DNA from: Mycolicibacterium neoaurum VKM Ac-1815D
Lineage (GTDB): Bacteria > Actinomycetota > Actinomycetes > Mycobacteriales > Mycobacteriaceae
Length of the DNA: 64,000 nt
Direction: 5' to 3'
Assembly (NCBI RefSeq): GCF_000317305.3
Contig: NC_023036.2
Coordinates: 3,472,001 to 3,536,000, forward strand
Below the pieces are notes generated by a model. It was not told where the DNA came from. It worked only from the letters and a program-made list of their open reading frames with translations, and ran no database searches. This document shows, one piece after another, positions 44,878 to 53,538 of this stretch. How positions within the stretch are numbered: position 1 is the stretch's first letter; every line of letters begins with the position of its first letter. The position numbers were made by a program, and so were the translations under genes.

Positions 44878-46265
44878 AGTTTTACAACCCTGTCATCGTC
44901 ATGGGGAGTCAAGGGTGAGTGCTCGGCGTCGAACTGTATCTCTGGTGGGGCCTTGCGGAAGCCTCGGGTGATGCCGGCGAGGTACAGGACGCCCACGACG
45001 ATCCAGACGAGTCCGGCGATGAAGCCCAGACGAGACAGGCTGAACCACAGGTAGAAGGTGAGCAGGAACCCAATCGCGGGCGCGAGCCCGTACCGGAACA
45101 GATGCCACGGAGTGCGTTCGGTGGCGTCGACGAGGAAGAGTTTGATGACCGCCAGGTTGACGACCGAGAATGCAGCCAACGCACCGAAACTCACGATCGA
45201 GGCCATGGTCCCTAGGTCCGCTACCAACGCGATCAACGAGATGACTCCGACGAACGCGATCGCACCGACCGGGGTCTGGAACCTGCGGCTGAGACGACCG
45301 AACAATTTTCGCGGCAACACGCCATCCCGGCCCATCGCATACAGAATTCTCGTAACGCTAACCTGAGAGGCCAGTGCCGAGGCCACACACGCGGCCATAA
45401 AGCTGAAGAGGAAGAACGTCTGGAGCCACTGCCCCGCGGTCATGCCCATGATCTCGATCGCTGCGGAGTCTGGATCCACGATCGCAGACGGATCGCGCTG
45501 CACCAGTGTCGCCAGATAGGACACCGCGATGAAGAGCATCCCGGCGATGGCGACGGTAAGCATGATTGCTCGTGGCACCGTGCGGCGCGGGTCCCGCGCT
45601 TCTTCGGACATCGTCGAAATGGCGTCGAAGCCAAGGAAACTCAACGCCAGCGTCGCGGCTCCCGTGAACAACGTCGCCGTGGCGACACCTTGGTCGTAGA
45701 TGGGCTGCAGGAGCGAGACGCCCGGGTTCTCGACGATGTGCTTGACCGCGAGCACCGCGAACACCAGCGCGAAGACCATCTGCAGCCCCACCATGACCAG
45801 ATTCGCGTTGCGCACCACCACGATTCCCACGACGCTGAGCACCGTGACGACACCCATCCCCAAGAGTGAGTACAGCCAGATGGGCACCGCTGGATACTCG
45901 GCGTGCAGATAGATGCCGATGAGGAGATAGTTGATCAGCGGTAGCAAGAGGTAGTCCAGCAGCAACGCCCAGCCGGTGACGAAGCCGACGTTCCCGCCGA
46001 AGGCCCGCCGGGAGTAGGTGTACGCGCCACCGGCGACCGGGTAAGCCCTGACCAGGGCCGCGTAGCTGCCCGCCGTGAAGAGCACCGCCAACAGCGTGAT
46101 CAGATACGCGGTCGCCACATGGCCTGACGTCGATTCATTCACGACGCCGTAAGTCGTGAACACTGCCAGCGGCGCCGTGTAGGCCAATCCGAAGATGACC
46201 AGTCCGGGCACGCCCATGACCCGCCGCAGTCTAGGGGCGGACGAGGTGGGTGATGTTTCAGACAT
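44874..46265 (-). CDS. APC-family permease linked to amidohydrolase and fusion enzyme
   Basis: A 463-residue inner-membrane transporter with about twelve hydrophobic segments: F-G-L-A-Y-T-A-P-L-A-V at the first, R-A-Y-P-V-A-G-G-A-Y-T-Y after the third, and L-G-F-D-A-I-S-T-M-S-E-E-A-R-D-P-R-R in the loop after the sixth. It is PuuP-like. It overlaps the amidohydrolase stop by eight bases and the fusion enzyme start by four. It most likely imports the amine or amino alcohol used by the fusion enzyme. Confidence 0.88.
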   Translation of the reverse strand: MSETSPTSSAPRLRRVMGVPGLVIFGLAYTAPLAVFTTYGVVNESTSGHVATAYLITLLAVLFTAGSYAALVRAYPVAGGAYTYSRRAFGGNVGFVTGWALLLDYLLLPLINYLLIGIYLHAEYPAVPIWLYSLLGMGVVTVLSVVGIVVVRNANLVMVGLQMVFALVFAVLAVKHIVENPGVSLLQPIYDQGVATATLFTGAATLALSFLGFDAISTMSEEARDPRRTVPRAIMLTVAIAGMLFIAVSYLATLVQRDPSAIVDPDSAAIEIMGMTAGQWLQTFFLFSFMAACVASALASQVSVTRILYAMGRDGVLPRKLFGRLSRRFQTPVGAIAFVGVISLIALVADLGTMASIVSFGALAAFSVVNLAVIKLFLVDATERTPWHLFRYGLAPAIGFLLTFYLWFSLSRLGFIAGLVWIVVGVLYLAGITRGFRKAPPEIQFDAEHSPLTPHDDDRVVKL

Positions 46266-47892
46266 GAGTACGCTCCATCTGCGCCGGCAGGGCGCTGGAC
46301 ATCGAATTCGATTGGTAGGTAGGGATTCCCGCGACCCAGGTGCCGAGAACCGATATCGAACTCAGGTCGCTTACGGGTGACTTCCGCGGGTCGGCCGACA
46401 GCCACACCAGGTCCGCCTCGAAGCCGTCGTTCAACACACCGCGGCTGGTCTCCGTGCCGGCTTGATAGGCGACGCCGCGGGTGACGATGTCGAGTGCGTT
46501 GACGATGTCTATGCGTTCCTCCGGCATCCAACCACCGTGTGGGGTGCCGTCTTGGCGTGCCCGGGTGACGGCCGTCTGCAGAGCCGGTAGGACGTCTGCA
46601 CTGGTGACGGGCCAGTCACTGCCGAAGCTCATCGGTGCGCCGGACCTCAAGACGGAGCCGATGCGGTACTGCCGGTGGCCTCGCTCATGCCCCAACCGCG
46701 GGAGCGTCAGTTGCTGCATGACGTCATCCGTGGTGGCCCACAATGGCTGGAAGCATGCGATGACACCGAGCTCGGCAAACCTGGGCAGGTCGTCGTCGTC
46801 GACGAGTTGAGCGTGGGCGATGACCGGGCGCCGGTCCCGAGGACCGTTGACGGCTTGGATGTGCTCCACGGCGTCGAGGGCAGAGCGGGCTCCGGCGTCA
46901 CCGATGGCGTGAAGGTGCAATTCGAAGCCGAGCTCGTCGACGAACGCCGCGGCAGCCAGGAGCTCATCGTGCTGCCACACCTTCATGCCACGGGTGCACG
47001 CATCGGCATAGTCGTGAAGCATGTGCGCGGTGTGGTTTTCGATGATTCCGTCGACGAAGAACTTGATGGTGTTGCACGTGAGATGGGGTGCAGCACGGAT
47101 GCGATCGCGTTGCCCGGCAAGCTGGTAGCGCTGTTCTGCCCACCGCAGCGGGTCCGCCCGCAGTGCCAGATCGGCGCGGCATCGGAGCACGCCCCGCTGG
47201 GCAGCCGCCAACCAGATCTCGATGTCGTCCGGATCCACCCACGCGTCCTGGAACCAGGCGATGCCACGGGCGGCGAGGTGTCCCGTGGCGTACTCCAACG
47301 CTTCGACCCCTTGATCGAGACTGGGCGTCGGAGCGACCCGTAGCGCAAGGTCCACCGCGCCCCACTCCAGAAGGGTGCCCAGCGGTTGACCGTCCTCCCG
47401 CCGTGGGATCTCGCCGACGTCGGGCTGCGGAGTGTCCTTGTCGATGCCGGCGAGCTCGAGCGCCCGCGTGTTGCACCACACCGAGTGGTAATCCCACGCC
47501 CGCAGCATCACCGGGCGATCGGGCACCACGGCGTCGAGCCAGCGAGCGTCGAACCACCCAGACGGGGTGAGGGTGGCGTCGTAACTAGCAGCCACGATCC
47601 ACTCGTCGTCGGGGTGGTCCTGCGCCCACGCTTGTATCCGTTCGACGATCTCGGACACGTCGCGCGCATCCCGAATTGCCGGTCCCTGCTGTTCCAGGCC
47701 CGCGAGAATGGGGTGTGCGTGACCGTCACCGAAGGCGGGCGCCAGGAGTCCGCCGTTCAGGTCGACGGAGACGTCCGGGCTCACATCCTCGTTCCACGGC
47801 GCGATGCGACCGTCGACGACGAGGAGCCGATCCGTGTCCGGAAGGCCGTCGCCTCTCCACACGGTTCCGTTGCGGAACGCTATTACGCCCAT
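46258..47892 (-). CDS. Metal-dependent amidohydrolase, YtcJ-like (Amidohydro_3)
   Basis: A 544-residue hydrolase. G-H-A-H-P (about residues 60-65) gives the first two metal histidines. L-H-A-I-G-D-A-G provides a later histidine, V-I-A-H-A-Q-L another, and S-F-G-S-D-W-P the catalytic aspartate. K-F-F-V-D-G appears at the place of the bridging lysine. The ATG at 47892 follows GAGAGG; an in-frame ATG 24 bases earlier has no good site. The exact ATTGGTCACCAAT operator begins 26 bases upstream. It is the first gene of the operon with the permease and kinase/phospho-lyase fusion. It may release the amino alcohol from an amide or carbamate; this is inference. Confidence 0.82.
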   Translation of the reverse strand: MGVIAFRNGTVWRGDGLPDTDRLLVVDGRIAPWNEDVSPDVSVDLNGGLLAPAFGDGHAHPILAGLEQQGPAIRDARDVSEIVERIQAWAQDHPDDEWIVAASYDATLTPSGWFDARWLDAVVPDRPVMLRAWDYHSVWCNTRALELAGIDKDTPQPDVGEIPRREDGQPLGTLLEWGAVDLALRVAPTPSLDQGVEALEYATGHLAARGIAWFQDAWVDPDDIEIWLAAAQRGVLRCRADLALRADPLRWAEQRYQLAGQRDRIRAAPHLTCNTIKFFVDGIIENHTAHMLHDYADACTRGMKVWQHDELLAAAAFVDELGFELHLHAIGDAGARSALDAVEHIQAVNGPRDRRPVIAHAQLVDDDDLPRFAELGVIACFQPLWATTDDVMQQLTLPRLGHERGHRQYRIGSVLRSGAPMSFGSDWPVTSADVLPALQTAVTRARQDGTPHGGWMPEERIDIVNALDIVTRGVAYQAGTETSRGVLNDGFEADLVWLSADPRKSPVSDLSSISVLGTWVAGIPTYQSNSMSSALPAQMERTHV

Positions 47893-47917
47893 CGGCCAAC
47901 CTCTCGGTCTTTGCAAT

Positions 47918-47930
47918 ATTGGTCACCAAT
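47918..47930. promoter_or_regulatory. Operator family B site 2
   Basis: ATTGGTCACCAAT, 26 bases upstream of the amidohydrolase start. Its position next to the start codon fits repression. The second copy is 108 bases away, about ten helical turns, allowing looping. Confidence 0.75.
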
Positions 47931-48025
47931 TAAACAAATTGTGATCGGCATACGATATATGCCGAAGGCCGCGCGCGCCATAGGAACGCCCGCCGAATGG
48001 TCGAGCAGCCACGTCGGTATCAAAA

Positions 48026-48038
48026 ATTGGTCACCAAT
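48026..48038. promoter_or_regulatory. Operator family B site 3
   Basis: ATTGGTCACCAAT, 74 bases upstream of the SDR start on the other strand of the same divergent region. Followed by TGACCGATT, so flanks may also contribute. Confidence 0.75.
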
Positions 48039-48111
48039 TGACCGATTATCGCACCCGTGACTACGCTCCGCTCGTCCATCCGACGGTCGTTCACCACCCG
48101 GAGAGGGGACC

Positions 48112-48903
48112 ATGTCCCACGCCGAATCTGCCCACCATCACCTGGGGACCGCCATCGTCACCGGCGCCGGGTCGGCTGCGGGTATCGGGTTTGCGACCGC
48201 ACGCCTGCTCGGCCTGACCGGCCTGACGGTGATCTTGACGTCGACCACGGATCGCGTCCAGCAGCGGGTGGACGAGTTACAGGCGGCCGGCATCCACGCC
48301 GTCGGTATTGCCGGCGACCTCACCGACCCCGCTCATGCGGATCGGGTGGCCGCGCTCGCGCTGGAACGCACCGGCCGCATCGACATCCTGGTGAATAATG
48401 CCGGGCTGGCTGCGGTCACCAACGTCGTCGCGGCAGCCACCTTGGCACACCTCACCGACCACGACTGGGCTAACTCGATTGGGTGCAACCTGACCACCGC
48501 GTTCACCCTGACCCGTGCGGTGCTCCCCACGATGGTCGAACGCGGATACGGCCGGGTGGTCAACGTGTCCTCGGTATCGGGGCCCGTGTGCGCCTTCCCC
48601 GGGGACGGGGCCTATCACGCGGCCAAGGCCGGTTTGGTGGGCCTGACCCGGTCAGTCGCCATCGACTACGCCGGGGCCGGCATCACCTGCAACGCCGTGG
48701 CGCCTGGGTGGATCGTGACGGACTCGACCACCGAGGACGAGCTGGCAGCAGGTGCTTCCTGCCCGCTCGGCAGATCCGGAACGGCCGATGAGGTGGCGCA
48801 CGCCATCCTGATGCTGACGGCCAGGGCGGCTTCCTACATCACGGGCCAATGCCTCGTGGTCGACGGCGGTAACTCGATCCAGGAAGATCACAGGTTGCGC
48901 TAG
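48112..48903 (+). CDS. Short-chain dehydrogenase/reductase
   Basis: A 263-residue SDR. The cofactor motif is T-G-A-G-S-A-A-G-I-G near residue 20, N-N-A-G (about 98) is present, and the catalytic Ser and Y-H-A-A-K are at about residues 150 and 163. It reads away from the amidohydrolase operon and its promoter region has a copy of operator family B, so it is probably co-regulated. It may oxidise an alcohol or reduce a ketone in the same pathway. The motif set is that of the FabG-like group. GAGAGG precedes the ATG. Confidence 0.9.
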   Translation: MSHAESAHHHLGTAIVTGAGSAAGIGFATARLLGLTGLTVILTSTTDRVQQRVDELQAAGIHAVGIAGDLTDPAHADRVAALALERTGRIDILVNNAGLAAVTNVVAAATLAHLTDHDWANSIGCNLTTAFTLTRAVLPTMVERGYGRVVNVSSVSGPVCAFPGDGAYHAAKAGLVGLTRSVAIDYAGAGITCNAVAPGWIVTDSTTEDELAAGASCPLGRSGTADEVAHAILMLTARAASYITGQCLVVDGGNSIQEDHRLR

Positions 48904-48913
48904 CGGGTCGACG

Positions 48914-49087
48914 TCATCCCGGCGCGGTCGGCGCGAAAGCGCATTCCTCCCAATGATATTCGACGTGGCACGGCCGGCAGAACGCACGGCTACGTCCCGA
49001 CGGCGGGTCGGCGTCCTGCGATGACCGCCTCAGCACGAACCCCGCCCGGGGTCGGCCATCCTGATCGATCCGCGTCGCCGGGCACAT
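48914..49087 (-). CDS. Possible small CxxC-like protein
   Basis: A 57-residue frame from ATG at 49087 has C-P-A-T near the start, then R-A-G-F-V-L-R-R-S-S-Q and A-F-C-R-P-C-H-V-E-Y-H-W-E. The cysteines and histidines could bind zinc. It begins immediately next to the tandem repeat, so its start may be affected by it. No family match is recalled, and it could equally be a chance frame or a remnant of a longer gene. Confidence 0.25.
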   Translation of the reverse strand: MCPATRIDQDGRPRAGFVLRRSSQDADPPSGRSRAFCRPCHVEYHWEECAFAPTAPG

Positions 49088-49095
49088 TCGCCGCA

Positions 49096-49151
49096 ACGGC
49101 TTCACGGCTTCACGGCTTCACGGCTTCACGGCTTCACGGCTTCACGGCTTC
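49096..49151. repeat. Tandem 8-base repeat, seven copies of ACGGCTTC
   Basis: Seven perfect, uninterrupted copies. Eight is not a multiple of three, so a gain or loss of one unit would shift any frame through it. On the plus strand the repeat encodes repeating T-A-S-R-L-H-G-F; on the minus strand it has a TGA every 24 bases in each frame. Confidence 0.9.
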
Positions 49152-49480
49152 CGAACGGGATCGAACCAGGCTCGGTGCATTCCGGACTGGGCGACGCCCT
49201 CAGAGAGATGGCATCGAAGCGGTGTCGCGATTGCCCGGGGGTATCAACTGTCTCGGGACATCCGTCGGATCTGTTGCGGGGTCGGCCGTGCTGTCGCACA
49301 ATGGCATCACCATCACCACGTTTGTCCAGCGCTTTCCCAGACTTCGAATTGCTGGCCGAACACCTGAATTCGAGGCGCAGTCGACGACGACGGCGCTAGG
49401 ATCGGTGGCGGCTGACCGCGCCGCCCTTTCCTCTCGGGTTCAGTCTCTTCACAACCTCATCCGAGATGAGAGGTCGTCGA

Positions 49481-50485
49481 GTGCCCCTTTGCTACGACAC
49501 GGAAAACGACGTCCACCTGACCGGGCCGGACGTGGATCTCGTTGCGGACTGCGCCTACAACGCCGGCAGTGAGGAACGCGGTCCGGCCGGCGCGTACATC
49601 CTCGAACGGCTGGGCGGCATTGTGCACGCCGATGCGGCGGCGATCCTCGGGTGGAACCCCGTCGCCCATCGCCATGTGCTCGTGAGCAACGTCGAATACG
49701 CACCATCGACGCTTCTCGGCCTGAGCGAGCCCTACGCAGACACCGATCCGCACCACCAGATGATCGCGTGCAAGCAGCCGCTGCGGTTCGCGGACCTGCC
49801 TTACGACTACCGCGGGACCGAGTTCTACGAAGACGTCCTCGCACCCGCTGGATTTCGGGACGGCCTGACGACGTGTCTGTTCGGTCAGAGCGGGGACTAC
49901 GTGGGCATGGTCCACATGTCGTCGGGCACGCGGGGGACGTTCGACCGGAGGCATTCGCTTCTGCTCAAGACCATCGCCCCCAGCATCGGTCGGTTGTGCA
50001 CTCCGGCGCGGCCCCGACTGACGGCGGACACGTCGTCGGTCGCCTACATGGACGCCAGCGGCCGAAGCCAGGCCTGGGGACGGTGCCCCGCACCCGTGGT
50101 CTGCGACGAGCCGGAGTTCATCTCCGCCACGGCCCGCTTTCTCGACAGCGGCCGTGAGTCGGTCGTCGGACTATGGCCCACGGCCGCGTCCTGGCTGCGC
50201 GTGCGCATGGACCGCATCGACGAACCCCTATGGGGGCCAGGCGTCGTCGCGTTGGTCGCCACCACTGAGACGCATGTTCCATACGGCTTGACCGGTCGCG
50301 AAATTGACATCCTCACCGGGGTGGCCCACGGCCTGTCGAATCAACAGATCGCTTCGCGCTTTGGGATATCGGTGCGCACCACCACGGCTCACGTCGAGAA
50401 GATCTTGCACAAACTCGCCGAACGGTCCCGCACGGGTGCGGCGGTTCGCGCGATCGAGGAAGGCCTGGCCCGCCTCATCCCGTGA
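49481..50485 (+). CDS. LuxR-family transcriptional regulator
   Basis: A 334-residue regulator. The carboxy-terminal helix-turn-helix reads L-T-G-R-E-I-D-I-L, H-G-L-S-N-Q-Q-I-A-S-R-F, and V-R-T-T-T-A-H-V-E-K-I-L-H-K-L. The first 200 residues form a GAF-like sensing region without a clear receiver domain. The GTG at 49481 is preferred because GAGAGG lies seven bases before it; an ATG 15 bases earlier is the alternative. It is not divergent from an obvious target. The neighbouring GntR gene is convergent. Confidence 0.85.
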   Translation: MPLCYDTENDVHLTGPDVDLVADCAYNAGSEERGPAGAYILERLGGIVHADAAAILGWNPVAHRHVLVSNVEYAPSTLLGLSEPYADTDPHHQMIACKQPLRFADLPYDYRGTEFYEDVLAPAGFRDGLTTCLFGQSGDYVGMVHMSSGTRGTFDRRHSLLLKTIAPSIGRLCTPARPRLTADTSSVAYMDASGRSQAWGRCPAPVVCDEPEFISATARFLDSGRESVVGLWPTAASWLRVRMDRIDEPLWGPGVVALVATTETHVPYGLTGREIDILTGVAHGLSNQQIASRFGISVRTTTAHVEKILHKLAERSRTGAAVRAIEEGLARLIP

Positions 50486-50518
50486 ACGACGGTCTGGCAG
50501 CACCTTGAATCGGGATGG

Positions 50519-51262
50519 CTATTCACTGACGGCGCCAACGGCGCCATGGTCCTGCTCCTGCACGATGCTCACCAGCCGTTCGCGATTGGTCTCGACGTGG
50601 GTGGTGATCAGATCGAGCGAACGGTCGTGGTCGCGGTCCATCAAGGCACGGCGAATGTCTTCGTGTTCGGCCAGCGCTTGGGCCGGGCGCGTCTGCGTCT
50701 CGCGCTGCGTGGCCTCGAGGATGGCGATGGCGAACGCCATCTCTTGAGCGATCGAACCGAAGAACCGGTCGGCGCGAGGACTTGCCATCAGTCCGATGAC
50801 AGCGGCGTGAAATCCGAGATCGGCCTCCACCACCTGCACCGAGTCGAGGTGTTCGCTCGCGGCGCGCAGCCGATCGAAGGCCTCACCCAACCGATCGGCG
50901 AGCACCTCGTCGGGGGCCGCCGGGTCCGCGGTGCACCAACGTCGTGCCGCTGCGGTCTCCAGCACCAGACGCGTGTTGTAGAGGTCACGGATGTCGGCGG
51001 CGGCAAAATCCGCCACCTGTGTACCCTTGTGGCGCTGATGTCGGACCAGCCCGAATCCCTCCAAGATGCGCAATGCATCCCGCACGGTCCGGCGCGATAC
51101 CTCGAACTGCGCCGCGATCGCCTCTTCGCGCAGCGGCGCGCTGCGTCCGATCGCACCCGTGATGATGGCCTGCCGAATCAGTTCGGCAACCTGCTCTCCG
51201 GTGGTCGACCTGCTGGGCAATCCATTCCGAACAGGTGAATAGTCGCTGGCGACCCGGTCCAC
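50519..51262 (-). CDS. GntR-family regulator, FadR/FCD type (copy 3)
   Basis: A 247-residue regulator with a winged helix (F-E-V-S-R-R-T-V-R-D-A-L-R-I-L-E-G-F-G-L-V) and an FCD domain with D-L-Y-N-T-R-L-V-L-E. It is not closely related to copies 1 and 2. GTG start at 51262 with GGAGG seven bases before it. An exact ATTGGTCACCAAT lies 86 bases upstream, and three more copies precede the amidohydrolase, SDR and kinase genes, so this protein is the best candidate to bind operator family B and to regulate itself. The ligand is not known. Confidence 0.9.
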   Translation of the reverse strand: MDRVASDYSPVRNGLPSRSTTGEQVAELIRQAIITGAIGRSAPLREEAIAAQFEVSRRTVRDALRILEGFGLVRHQRHKGTQVADFAAADIRDLYNTRLVLETAAARRWCTADPAAPDEVLADRLGEAFDRLRAASEHLDSVQVVEADLGFHAAVIGLMASPRADRFFGSIAQEMAFAIAILEATQRETQTRPAQALAEHEDIRRALMDRDHDRSLDLITTHVETNRERLVSIVQEQDHGAVGAVSE

Positions 51263-51347
51263 AAGCTCACCTCCTTCGCGGTGCGGTGCTCCTGTGGCAC
51301 CAAGGCGATTCGCACCGTACTTTAACCCAGATCAACTTCGTTGGTTA

Positions 51348-51360
51348 ATTGGTCACCAAT
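51348..51360. promoter_or_regulatory. Operator family B site 4
   Basis: ATTGGTCACCAAT, with a half-site TTGGTTA directly before it (51341-51347). It is 86 bases upstream of the GntR copy 3 start, consistent with autoregulation. Confidence 0.75.
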
Positions 51361-51851
51361 CCCTGACCTCGGCCGCTTCGCCGGCGTCGGCGCGATCACC
51401 ACCGAAGCTCCTACCGCGCCATGTCGGCAAAGCCGCGAACTCGAAGCTGGCTGGCCACGTCGATCGTCTTGGAAGGTCTCGTCTGGTGCTAGCCGATGAT
51501 GATTTCGCCCTGGCCCGCGGGCGATCACGTTCGAACAGATCCGGGTGGTGCTGCACAGCGCGAATTCACCATCCTGCTCCGACCGCTGCAGACTCGCGTG
51601 GATCAGGAAGTGGCAGACAACCGTCCGAAGACGTCGGAACTCTCTGTCGTACAACAGAGTTAGTTGAGTGTTGACACGATGCGACATGTTCATCGATACC
51701 AATCCTCAACCCAAAGAGGCCCTACGGGTCCAACTGGCGTAGTTGTTCCCATCGCCGGCTTCCGCTACTAAATATGAAGGGCGTCATAGCACAGCCGATC
51801 ATCGATGAGCAGCCCCAACAGCCCTGGTGCAGAATGCATCGCGGGTCCTTC

Positions 51852-51878
51852 GCGACCACCGTCACTGACAGTGGTCGC
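51852..51878. repeat. Inverted repeat with 11-base loop
   Basis: GCGACCAC (51852-51859) and GTGGTCGC (51871-51878) are perfect inverted repeats. The loop contains CACTGACA. It may be a hairpin or a protein site; no gene is attached to it. Confidence 0.4.
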
Positions 51879-52203
51879 AGCGCGAAACGAACACGGTTGA
51901 CAGTGACAGCCGCGAGGTCAGGGCGTCAACTCTTCTCGGACGGAGATACTCATTTCAGCCAAATGCGGTCTCACGAATGAGACTTCACTCGCTCTACAGG
52001 CGTACTGCGAACGAACATCGAAGGATCACGTTGGTGCAAGCGATCTTCGAGTGACTCGGACAGGACTCGAGAGAATCCGCGCCACCCCGATAGATCTCCG
52101 TGACGGGAACGCCGTCATCGGCAAGATCAAGGACCATCGGATTCATCTTTAGAGTTTGAGGTCTAATGACAGGTGCCGACAGTCAGTCCCCACCACCATT
52201 GGA

Positions 52204-53403
52204 TTACTGCGCGAGGCGCGACATACCTGCGGAGGTCGTCAGGCCGCTGGTCTTAGTCCTGCTACTCAAGGCGGTTGCTACGACGAGTACCAGCAGGGCG
52301 GATGCGGTAAGTGCGGCGCCCGCCCAGATGGGTGAGGTGTAGCCGAAGCCGGCGGAGATCGTCATGCCGCCAATCCAGGCGCCGAGGGCGTTGCCGAGGT
52401 TGAATGCGCCGATGTTGGCGGCCGAGGCCATCGTTGGTGCGTCATCGCCGAATGTCATGACACGCATCTGCAGGGCAGGGACACTGCCGAAGGCGGCGGC
52501 TCCCATCGCCAGCAATGCCGCGATCGTGGCGGGCCGGCTGTGCGCAGTGAGCGCAAACGCCACCAGGATCACGATCAGAGCGGCGATGAACACGATCAGG
52601 GCCCGGTCGACCGACCGGTCTGCGGCCTTGCCGCCGACGACGTTTCCGACGAAGCCCCCAATACCGAAGACCACCAGCAGCCACGGCACGGTCGAGGAGG
52701 CGAAGCCTGATACTTCGGTCAAGGTGTAGGCGATGTAGGTGAACGCACCGAAGACACCGCCGAATCCGAGGATGGTCACCGCGATCGACAACCACACCTG
52801 CAGGCGGGTGAACGCCGTCATCTCGCGCCGCAGGCTGGGGGGCGACTCGGCCTGCGGATCATCGTTGGGCGCCAGGACGGCGATGCCGGCCGTGGCAATC
52901 ACCCCGATGAGCGTGATCGCCCAGAACGTTGCTCGCCAGCCGAACTGCTGCCCCAACAGCGTTCCAAACGGGACACCTAGAACGTTGGCCGCAGTGAGGC
53001 CGGTGAACATGAGGGCAATAGCACCGGCTTTGCGATGAGCAGGAACCATGTTGGCCGCGACCACCGATCCGATACCGAAGAACGCTCCATGACATAGTGC
53101 CGCCAGAACGCGACCGCCCATCAGAACCGCGTAGCTCGGGGCCAGCGCCGACAGCAGGTTGCCAGCGATGAACAACCCCAGCAACCCCATGAGAACCGGT
53201 TTGCGTGGAAGGCGCGTCACCGCCGCAGTGACGACGAGTGCACCGACGACGACCGCCAAGGCGTAGCCGGAGATCAGCCACCCCGCGACGGCTTCCGTCA
53301 CAGCGAACTCAGTGGCAATGTCCGGCAGGAGCCCCATGATGACGAATTCGGTCAAGCCGATACCGAATGCCGCGATCGCCAGCGCGATTAGTCCCTTGGG
53401 CAC
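52204..53403 (-). CDS. MFS drug-exporter-like transporter (DHA1 type)
   Basis: A 399-residue inner-membrane protein with twelve hydrophobic segments. The first segment reads F-G-I-G-L-T-E-F-V-I-M-G-L-L-P-D-I-A, which is the AraJ/Cmr/YdhP pattern; the loop R-L-P-R-K-P-V-L follows the second. GTG at 53403 has GAGAGGGG upstream. It is divergent from a MarR gene with a perfect dyad between them, the standard layout of an efflux pump and its repressor. Substrate not identifiable. Confidence 0.88.
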   Translation of the reverse strand: MPKGLIALAIAAFGIGLTEFVIMGLLPDIATEFAVTEAVAGWLISGYALAVVVGALVVTAAVTRLPRKPVLMGLLGLFIAGNLLSALAPSYAVLMGGRVLAALCHGAFFGIGSVVAANMVPAHRKAGAIALMFTGLTAANVLGVPFGTLLGQQFGWRATFWAITLIGVIATAGIAVLAPNDDPQAESPPSLRREMTAFTRLQVWLSIAVTILGFGGVFGAFTYIAYTLTEVSGFASSTVPWLLVVFGIGGFVGNVVGGKAADRSVDRALIVFIAALIVILVAFALTAHSRPATIAALLAMGAAAFGSVPALQMRVMTFGDDAPTMASAANIGAFNLGNALGAWIGGMTISAGFGYTSPIWAGAALTASALLVLVVATALSSRTKTSGLTTSAGMSRLAQ

Positions 53404-53444
53404 GGGGCCCCTCTCGGTAGTGTCGCAAGCGCTTATAGCGCGCC

Positions 53445-53476
53445 TGCAACTAATCTTGGTATAGCCGATAGTTGCA
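53445..53476. promoter_or_regulatory. Putative MarR operator
   Basis: TGCAACTA (53445-53452) and TAGTTGCA (53469-53476) form a perfect inverted repeat with a 16-base centre. It lies between the divergent MFS and marR genes, 42 bases before the MFS start and 62 before the marR start. Confidence 0.65.
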
Positions 53477-53538
53477 CACGCGCCATATCGGCGCAAGCTG
53501 GTAATGTGTGACGTGGTTAACGCAGCTGGAGGTGTTGC

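Larger units (their letters stand above)
48904..49480. other. Region with tandem repeat between SDR and LuxR genes
   Basis: 577 bases with one weak small open frame on the minus strand (48914-49087) and the ACGGCTTC repeat at 49096-49151. Plus-strand frames through the repeat are open only because the repeat lacks stops. No other gene is supported. Confidence 0.5.
51263..52203. other. Long intergenic region without recognised gene
   Basis: 941 bases. It holds operator family B site 4 and an inverted repeat (51852-51878). Frames of up to about 125 codons occur on both strands, but none has family motifs, and overlapping frames of similar length suggest chance. The AT content is higher here than in neighbouring genes. 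Confidence 0.5.

Noticed and set aside
49096..49151. Tandem repeat considered as a CRISPR-like array
   Set aside because: Eight-base units without spacers; a simple microsatellite.
51294..51702. Overlapping frames of about 125 codons on both strands
   Set aside because: Neither has family motifs or a supported start; the overlap in both directions suggests chance open frames.
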